Source: Hawksworthiomyces lignivorus
Lineage: Eukaryota > Ascomycota > Sordariomycetes > Ophiostomatales > Ophiostomataceae
Direction of reading: 5' to 3'
Assembly (NCBI GenBank): GCA_002917075.1
Contig: NTMA01000051.1
Coordinates: 1 to 64,000, forward strand
DNA length: 64,000 nucleotides
Part shown: positions 56,927 to 64,000 of the stretch, piece by piece
Position numbering within the stretch: the stretch's first letter is position 1
How the letters are laid out: every line of letters begins with the position of its first letter
Program-made: the position numbers and the translations under genes
Notes under the pieces: model-generated
What the model was told of the DNA's origin: nothing
What the model saw: only the letters and a program-made list of their open reading frames with translations
Database searches by the model: none

Positions 56927-58150
56927 AGTATCGCGGGTTTAGACGTAGTGAGGACGAAAATGAGAGAAGTTAGTTTGCGAGCACAGCCTAGGTCAAGAGT
57001 TGAGGAATTGAGCTTAAAAAAAATTTAATTAACACAGTTCATCGCATGGAAGTAATGGGATAAGGCAGAGAAAATAAGGTTTAACAGCGGAGTGAGACGA
57101 AGAAAGGAGGCTGACATCGATTGCTGGAAATACGACATTAGCAGGGACACCCTGTAGAGGCCATCCCAACGGATATACCAGACGAGAGAGAGCAATTTCA
57201 TTTGTGAGAAAATGATATGTGTGTAAAAGAGAAACCAGTAAAACACTTCTCAGGATCCTCCGGTTGAATCCTACGTATTCGCTACCATCATCACCGTCTC
57301 ACATATCATAAGTTCCCTACATTAGGGCTTTTGTAGTATTGGCAATGTGGGCAACCAACGCGCAGCTACATCTTATTTTACAACATCGATAGGAAGAAGT
57401 GCATGATGACCGCTAGACAAAAAAGAACTCAGAATGAATAATGGAAACAGCTTGAACGTGAACAGATGGTCGAGACGACTTTGCCTGCTTTCACAGTCCT
57501 CCTTTGCCCTTGCTTCGCTGTCTGCCCCTCCGTTGCCTAGCCTCATAATGAAGAATTGAATCCAGAAATCCTGGAAGGCGATCCATTATTCTCGCAAATG
57601 CGACTGTGCCCGTTTATGCTTAATTCTGACATTCACATTGCTCGTATTCTTTTTGCCGCCTTTCTGCCAAGGATGCCAGCGAATTGAGGACCCAGAATCG
57701 ATGGTCGCCAACAGGCTGAAAGTTGACTAATACACGCGACACGCGACGCGATCACCGAGACATTTTTGCCCTTATTTCTTTCTGCCTCAGGCAGGGGGGG
57801 GGGGGAGGTTTAATTGAATCTCGCGTGCGGCACGCGTCACCCACTTTGGTTTTCGCGTTTCCTTACCACATTCGTTTTCCTAGTCTTCTTTTGTCATATC
57901 GCACATCTATTGCCTGACTCTATTTCGCTTTCTGTTTTGCGCTGCGCTTCTTCGATGACAGGCATTCTCGAGCGACTCTGCCTTTGTACAGCTTTCTCGG
58001 CGGCAACATCTTCCAGACCGGCGAATTTCGACCCTGTGCTCTCCAAGTTGACTGGATTAGGATTGAGGGAGCCTGGTCTTCATCCTCACCGTATCTTCAA
58101 CACTTACCCGGCCTTCTCGGACATAGCTTCTTTTGGGGCCTCGTCTCACA
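56927..58150. other. divergent intergenic region, FMO / Mbp1
   Basis: 1.2-kb region with both promoters. It holds MluI-box-like motifs (57734-57750, 57832-57837), a run of twelve G (57794-57805) and a pyrimidine-rich leader (57850-58000) before the Mbp1 start codon. No gene seen. Confidence 0.55.
57734..57837. promoter_or_regulatory. MluI cell-cycle box-like cluster upstream of Mbp1
   Basis: ACGCGACACGCGACGCG at 57734-57750 gives three ACGCG cores, and a perfect ACGCGT occurs at 57832-57837, 314 bp upstream of the Mbp1 ATG. ACGCGT is the MCB element bound by yeast MBF (Mbp1-Swi6 / Res-Cdc10) through the APSES domain, which this very gene encodes. Binding here is inferred. Confidence 0.55.
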
Positions 58151-60387
58151 ATGGGGAAGGAGGCTGATGGCGCTGGCATTTACAGTGCTACATACAGCGG
58201 AGTAGGTTTTGACAGTGGCATGAACTGTTGCAGACAACCAGCGGAGAACAAGAACTACTTTGACTCATTTATATCTTGATAGATTCCGGTGTACGAGTAC
58301 CAATTTGGCGTGGATCTTAAGGAGCATGTTATGCGACGGCGGCATGATGACTGGATCAATGCCACACACATTCTGAAGGCTGCCGGTTTCGACAAGCCTG
58401 CCCGAACTCGGATCCTTGAACGAGAAGTTCAAAAAGATGTCCATGAGAAGATCCAAGGAGGTTATGGAAAATACCAAGGTTTGTCTACTCTTCTTCCAGA
58501 AATCCACCAACTTATTAGGTTATACTAATTCTAACTTGACAGGAACATGGATTCCACTGGATCACGGTGAAGCATTGGCCCAACGGAACAACATCTATGA
58601 CCGGTTACGGCCCATCTTCGAGTTTGTTCCTGGCGATGTGAGTCCGCCACCAGCACCCAGACATACGAGCAAGCCGAAAGCGCCGAGGGCGCGTCCTGCC
58701 GTGCCAAAATGGACAGGTAAGTTGGAATGCGAACAGATGGACTTTGTCTCTTCTCCGATCTAGGTTACTGATTAAGAGCTTTTTGCGACCAACAGCTCCG
58801 CCTATACAAGAAGAGTTTGAGACGGCCGATGTACCGACCAACGAAGATGATACCCCTGACAACCTGACGGTTGCTTCTGTGTCATACGCAGCCGAAGATG
58901 ACCACCATGACTTGTCAAATTTCTCTGTCCCGCATCGAAAGCGAAAGAGAGAGGAGATTATTCAAGATATGACAGAACAACAACATTCCGTGTACGGTGA
59001 TGAGTTATTAGATTACTTTCTGCTGTCGCGGAATGAACAACCAGCCATCCGCCCGGACCCGCCAACCAATTTCCAGCCAAACTGGGTGATCGACACTGAG
59101 CAACATACCGCCTTACATTGGGCGTGCGCGATGGGCGATGTCGAGGTCGTGAAGCAGCTGAAGCGGTTTGGCGCCAACTTGAGCGTTCAGAACGAGCGTG
59201 GAGAGACGCCGTTCATGCGCGCCGTCAGCTTCACAAATTGCTTCGAGAAGCAAACCTTCCCGGCCGTGATGAAGGAGCTGTTTGAAACTGTTGACGCACG
59301 CGACAACACCGGCTCAACCATCATCCACCATGCGGCCATTATGAAGAGCGGGCGCGTCACGAGCCAGTCATGTGCGCGCTACTACCTGGACAACATCCTC
59401 AACCGGCTGCAGGAGACACACGACCCCAACTTTGTGCAGCAGCTGATCGACGCCCAGGACAACGAAGGCAACACGGCCATCCACCTGGCAGCAATGAAGC
59501 ACGCCAGCAAGTGTATCCGGGCCCTGCTGGGCCGCGGCGCCTCCACAGACATTCCCAACCGCGACGGCATCCGCGCAGAAGACCTAATCAAGGAGCTGAA
59601 CGCCAACAAAAAGGCGCGGGCGCCGCCGCAGCGCTCGTCATCGCCCTTCGCGCCAGACTCGCAGCGCCGGCCCGGCTTCCGCGATGCACTCCCCGATGCT
59701 CCACCACAGAGCAACGGCGTCAAGGCGCTTGCGGTAGCAGCCGTCTCTTATCAGTCTGATGCGGCTACCACCGTGCACACGCGCATTACGCCGCTGGTGT
59801 TTGAAAAGTTCCAGGACCTGGCGCAGAGCTACGAAGAAGAGTTCCGTGACAAGGCCGAAGCGGAGAAGGAGGCTAAGCGCATCCTGGTCAGCACGCAGGG
59901 CGAGCTCGCGGCTGTTCGCACTACGATCGCTGAGCTGGAGGGACGCATCGAGCCCGACGATACGGCGGCCAAGATCGCGCAGGAGGCCGGCCTCTCGCAG
60001 AAGCAGCTTGTGGGTCTGCTCGCGCAGCGCAACCGCGTCTTGCTGGAGGCGGAAATTGACAACGAGCTGGCGGCGATCCTGGCCGACGGCGTCCAGGGGC
60101 CAGGTGCCGCCGAGGACACGCCAGACGCCCGCCAGAGCCTGGCTCTGGAGCTGCGGCAGCTGGTCCTCCAGCAGCGCCAGGCCGAAGCGGACTACGTGGA
60201 CGCGCTGGCTGCGGTGGGCACGAGTGACAACATCGAAAAATACCGGCGGCTACTACGCAGCTGCTTAGGCCCAGAGGCGGAGAGCCTCGAGGAGAACATT
60301 GACGGCATGATTGCGATGATGGAAGAGGAGGCGTCAGATAGCATACGCAGCGGCGGTGTCGAGCTCATGGAGATTACAGCATTATGA
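58151..60387 (+). CDS. mbp1: APSES transcription factor Mbp1 (MBF DNA-binding subunit)
   Basis: Four exons (58151-58201, 58283-58478, 58543-58716, 58796-60387) give 670 aa. Exon 1 encodes [17 protein letters not shown], then [36 protein letters not shown] starts the APSES/KilA-N winged-helix domain (about 18-110), whose recognition region ([30 protein letters not shown]) crosses intron 2. Ankyrin repeats follow (about 243-285, [18 protein letters not shown]; about 363-405, [19 protein letters not shown]). The C-terminus (about 480-640) is helical and probably coiled-coil for heterodimerisation with a Swi6/Cdc10 partner. The complex activates G1/S genes through MluI boxes. Length and domain order are typical. 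Confidence 0.95.
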
Positions 60388-60777
60388 TGATGGGTTTGCC
60401 TCTTTCGTTTTTTTCGCTTTTTTTCTTTTCTTGGTCAGTAGCAGTTTTACAGAGAACAGCATGAGACCAAAGAATACAATAGGAGCCTGCTCTCATGGCA
60501 AGGAAGCCGAGATGCTAGGCGCTTCAATGACCATTGTTTAGCCTCAATCGCCGATTGAAATGCAGCAGAAGCAGCTGTGTCCGCTGAAATTGTGTGCTGT
60601 CGTCTGCAGAGACGGCATGCTGACTACTGAAAGTACTGAGCATGAGCAAGGCCCAGAGGAGCTGAGCACCGGAACTTTAAGTGCATCGCCGTTCTCATTA
60701 GTTCACCCCAATCCATGCACGTACGTTCATGCAGTACGGTCCGCGGAGCCGAGAGAAGTCTCTAATTGAATTACACG

Positions 60778-60797
60778 GTATGGCGTCAACGCCATAC
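60778..60797. repeat. perfect inverted repeat, 9-bp arms
   Basis: GTATGGCGT, spacer CA, ACGCCATAC, about 390 bp downstream of the Mbp1 stop. It shares the GTATG/CATAC edges of the NLR-promoter palindrome, but the rest differs. Confidence 0.65.
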
Positions 60798-61050
60798 GAG
60801 CTGTTCCGTATAACCCCCAATAACAGTAAACAGATCCATCGCACGTGCTAATTTTTAGACATTGCCGCAAAAAGCATAATAAGAGGGTCTTGTCAGGAGG
60901 GTACCGAATAGGAAAAAGAAAGGGCGGGACTCTTTTTTATTTTCGGATATGCAGCCTTTCCGTTGATCGATTTCGATCGAGCAATTCCCTGCAGCTTCGG
61001 CTCAAATATTATCTTTCGTATGAGGACGTACCTGCCGATAATCTCTGCTG

Positions 61051-61095
61051 CAGGACGTGCAGGACGCGCAGGACGTGCAGGATGCGAAGGACGTG
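61051..61095 (+). repeat. 9-nt minisatellite, about five units
   Basis: Five tandem units close to CAGGACGTG (variants CAGGACGCG, CAGGATGCG, AAGGACGTG), with a partial unit to 61099. It is open in more than one frame but not part of a convincing gene. Confidence 0.8.
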
Positions 61096-61680
61096 CAGGT
61101 TCTTTGCTGGATGTGCAGGAATGGCATTTCGGAGAGAAAAGGACTGGGACGATGCAAGCCGGCGCTGGAAAAAGAAAAGAAAGCAAAAAGAAGCAAAGAC
61201 GGGCGTACAAGCCCAGCTGAGCGGACAGACCGTGGTTGGCTAAAGCGGACTTCGCCTTAGCTCGCCTGTTTGAGAGGGCCTGGCTCCTCGTCAGACCATA
61301 AGAGACAGACCCAGAAAAAAACAAAAGGGCAACATGGGCAAAACAACCTCAGCTGAACCTGTTTCCCTCCTGATGCACGCTAGCGCCTTAGAGTTTGCCA
61401 CTAAATAAACTCGTCTCTCTTCTCTTCGTGGATCAGCGCAGTCGCTTCTCGATTGCACTGAGTGGTCAGCTCCTCTTTTCCTTTTTCAGCGCTGCTCTGC
61501 AGTCTGGCTCCTAAAACTGGTCTTTCATTTGCATGTCTGGCACGTCTGTCGCAAGCAGCCAAAAAGCAAGATTCCGTTCAGCTCTTTGCTGCTTGCCGTT
61601 TAATCATTCACCGCGATGCTAATATGCTGCAAGTCCGACCATGACAAGGCTCTTCCCACCACTTCGATCATAACCAGACA

Positions 61681-61700
61681 AAATAAAATAAAATAAAATA
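61681..61700 (+). repeat. AAATA pentanucleotide microsatellite
   Basis: Four perfect AAATA units within an A/T-rich stretch, in an intergenic region. Confidence 0.75.
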
Positions 61701-63184
61701 AAAAATTAGATACAAGAGCAATAAGTGGCCAATTAATACGAAATTGAGCCTGGTTGCCCAATGATTGGCAGAGAGCAGCCGCATCTCGGTTGGCGATGTC
61801 AGTTTGCCAAAATCACTAGTTCTCTGCTGACTGTTTGACCGCAACTTTGGCCTCGTGATGGCTGCTTCATGCCGACCATCAAGTCTAGCCCGCCGTCTTT
61901 GTTCATCTTCAAGTGCCTCGTAGAAATATTTGGTGCAGCTGTTTTTGCGCTGTAAACGTCTTCTGCGTAAAGGCATTTCGGCAAACTATTTGCACCTAGT
62001 GAAGCTTATTCGGTGAGCTGCGCGAATTAGATTGGGGCGTGTATGTACAAAAGCAGATGCCCCCAGCTAGCCCCCTTACGTTCGCCCTCCAATACCAACA
62101 CAGTCTTGTCATCTGGACCATGGAGCATGCTGGTCTAGCCTAGCCTGGCCGAGCTCATTTGCCTGCGTCACAGCTTGCTCCGAGCCTGTTGACACAAAAA
62201 GAAATAAAACTGTATTCCACACAGGTGGTTTTCAGCGGGCGCCGACCGCCAAGCCTTTCCTTACAGAACCAAGTGTCTTAGTCCGTAACATGCAAAACAT
62301 TGATGGAAAAGGCGAGATCTGACTGGCTTTCCTTGTCCTTGTTAGACTAATTTCACCATACAGGGCTAGATCTCCCCCAGGCCTGGGGTGAGAAGCCCGA
62401 ACCCAGTGCCATCATTCCGCATCGTTTCTTTCCTTCGGCGTCGCCTTCTTATTTGCTTTTTCCTTCGATTCCCAACTCTGGGAAAAACTGGAGAGTACTT
62501 TCTTTTCTTTTCACCAATGACCCCTGAAATTTCAGCTTGTCTTGGTTTTCCGTCGCTGAGCCGCCTCGTCCTTCATGGGCTCCCATTGCTGCGCTTGCTC
62601 GTCCTCTCGTATAAATGCTCCTGGTGTCGTATTCTTCCCATGTCGTATCCTCGCTCCGTCCAACTCCGCCTCCTCTGCACATACGCGCAGCAATCATCGG
62701 TCCAAACTCTGATCTGACTGCGTTTGCCAGTCGTTCATTAGCCTTTTCTGCCCTACACCACCACCCTTGTGAGCTGAGCACAGATCTTACCCATTTACAT
62801 CTTACACGACGGAAGCCGGAAGAGCGCATACCGCAGCCTGCCCAGAACGATCCGAGACTATTCGTTCAATAGTCTGTCATATTCTTATTTCTGTTACGTG
62901 TCGAGACCTGCTCGCCACCCGGGCCCAGCTTCATACGCACACGACGCAATATTCTCAGAACGGAGAAGACAAGAAAACGAGCCCACGAATACTGAGCTCC
63001 AGGCGAAGAGAGGGACAGACAACACCTCACTGAAAGAGGCCGAGCAAAAAAGCCGAGTAAGCACTTGGCTGCTTTAGGCAACTTCACTGTGTACCCCCGG
63101 AAGGAAACCAGGAAGGATTGCAGCCGCCATAAGCAAAACAAAAACAAGCAAACCAACCTACAATACATACAATACGCCGCAACA

Positions 63185-64000
63185 ATGCCTGTAGTTGTCG
63201 CTTCTTCGTCGTCGTCTCCTCCTCCACCACATCTACCGGAGAGTGACATCACTTGGGAGGCTCCCCAACCAGGACAGCAGCTTCGTCTCCTGCGAGGGCT
63301 GCTCACCACCCACACATCCTACTGGCTGCTTTTGACAGCGCTCATTGTCATATTCAGCCTGCTCGTTGTGGCCACCAGAATCCCATCTCTGCCGCTCATT
63401 CATAAAAGGACCTCGCTGCTACATGGTGGAGAACAGAGAGACGGCAAAAAGAATCACCTGAAGGATTCTCTGCGGCACAAACAGCATCCTCATCTTCCTC
63501 GCAAGGAATCCGACTTAACTTCTCTGAGCACAGCAGGCTGGCCATCATCAACCAAGGCAGAGGGGCAGCCGCGGTTATATCAGCACCAGGGTCTCCTGCC
63601 GACGGGGTCAGGGCTCCTCAAGATGACGGGAGATGAGACATCACGTGGAATAAGCAACATCAGCACGAGCAAATCGACAAGGGTGACCACGACGGACGAG
63701 GAACCGTCCGTCTTCACCAGAGATACTTCCGTAGAGAATCTAAACGACACCCCAAGTGACAGGAGATACTCTCCTATTCATGCAACACCCATAGCTAGCA
63801 GCTCAGGAGCATTCTCATCGACGTCTTTTCTGTCAAACCCGTCTGGCAACCAAGACATGGCAGGCCATGACGACGGCCGCAAACCAAAGTCCGGCAAAGG
63901 ACCATCCGCAGCAGATGCTACAGCAACAGATGCGGCTGCTGGCTTCCCGTTTGTTGCGCACCACCGGCCACCACCGCCCCCTCTGACGCCACCAACGCTA
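63185..64000 (+). CDS. single-pass membrane protein, 5' part only
   Basis: Open from an ATG at 63185 to the window end (272 codons, no stop), so the gene is truncated by the window. Residues 1-45 are Ser/Pro-rich then polar (SDITWEAPQPGQQ), followed by a single hydrophobic helix at about 49-70 (YWLLLTALIVIFSLLVVA) and TRIPSLPLIHKRTSLLHGG. The rest is Ser/Thr/Pro-rich and basic, with a polyproline patch (HHRPPPPPLTPPT) at the edge. It looks like an N-terminally anchored protein whose functional domain lies beyond the window; I cannot name the family. The leader before it is long and pyrimidine-rich, with small upstream frames. Confidence 0.65.
   Translation, partial: MPVVVASSSSSPPPPHLPESDITWEAPQPGQQLRLLRGLLTTHTSYWLLLTALIVIFSLLVVATRIPSLPLIHKRTSLLHGGEQRDGKKNHLKDSLRHKQHPHLPRKESDLTSLSTAGWPSSTKAEGQPRLYQHQGLLPTGSGLLKMTGDETSRGISNISTSKSTRVTTTDEEPSVFTRDTSVENLNDTPSDRRYSPIHATPIASSSGAFSSTSFLSNPSGNQDMAGHDDGRKPKSGKGPSAADATATDAAAGFPFVAHHRPPPPPLTPPTL

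Larger units (their letters stand above)
60388..63184. other. long intergenic region with repeats
   Basis: 2.8-kb spacer between Mbp1 and the last gene. It contains an inverted repeat (60778-60797), a 9-nt minisatellite (61051-61095), and an AAATA microsatellite (61681-61700). The last ~700 bp are pyrimidine-rich and probably include a long leader for the gene at 63185. Small frames here (for example 62615-62872) could be upstream ORFs; none has a domain. Confidence 0.5.

Noticed and set aside
59382..59723. minus frame and other shadow frames within Mbp1
   Set aside because: They overlap the conserved ankyrin-coding exon and have no homology-like motifs.
62449..62872. opposing 85- and 126-codon frames before the last gene
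   Set aside because: Both overlap in a pyrimidine-rich leader; at most upstream ORFs, with no support as genes.

Overview
The window is nuclear DNA of a filamentous ascomycete (Pezizomycotina). Genes carry short introns (48 to about 110 nt) with GTAAGT/GTATGT-type donors and YAG acceptors, intergenic regions are 0.2 to 4.3 kb, and several genes belong to fungus-specific families: TmpA, Goodbye-NACHT STAND proteins, X325/Bim1, DUF1996, APSES factors. Protein similarity (42-kDa-type GH18 chitinase, Mbp1, TmpA) suggests Sordariomycetes, most likely Hypocreales. Genus cannot be settled from the sequence alone.

Layout. 0-12 kb: a DUF2196 protein, a TmpA-like flavoprotein, a long disordered Ala/Thr/Pro and Asp/Gly-rich protein, and an HPP membrane protein. 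12-16.5 kb: one large NLR-like STAND gene (Goodbye, NACHT, TPR-like, Cys-rich tail) made of two long reading frames joined by an 84-nt intron. 18-36 kb: a run rich in secreted proteins (X325/Bim1-like copper protein, GPI-anchored Ser/Ala-rich protein, DUF1996, CE5 esterase, DUF8021, extracellular aldose 1-epimerase), interrupted by tRNA-His and dynactin p25. 35.7-43 kb: nitronate monooxygenase, mannose-6-phosphate isomerase, PaiB-like flavoprotein, OPT peptide transporter. 44-54 kb: tRNA-Tyr with intron, AA7 FAD oxidase, Gfo/Idh/MocA dehydrogenase, GH18 endochitinase. 54-64 kb: a Thr-rich protein, an FMO-type monooxygenase, the APSES/ankyrin factor Mbp1, and the 5' part of a membrane-anchored protein cut by the window end.

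Genes working together. There is no clear biosynthetic cluster. The extracellular set (X325, CE5, epimerase, AA7 oxidase, chitinase, peptide transporter) fits polymer breakdown and uptake outside the cell. Most exon structures were checked by reading-frame closure across every junction and by family motifs that span the junctions.

Most notable signals: (1) six exact ATCWGATAA sites, the consensus of iron-responsive GATA factors (SreA/SRE/Fep1), inside 0.9 kb of a 4.3-kb divergent intergenic region, with none noticed elsewhere in the window; (2) ACGCG/ACGCGT MluI-box motifs upstream of the gene encoding the MluI-box factor Mbp1; (3) perfect inverted repeats in the NLR promoter and in two convergent 3' regions; (4) a disordered, Ca-motif-like acidic protein that I do not recognise.
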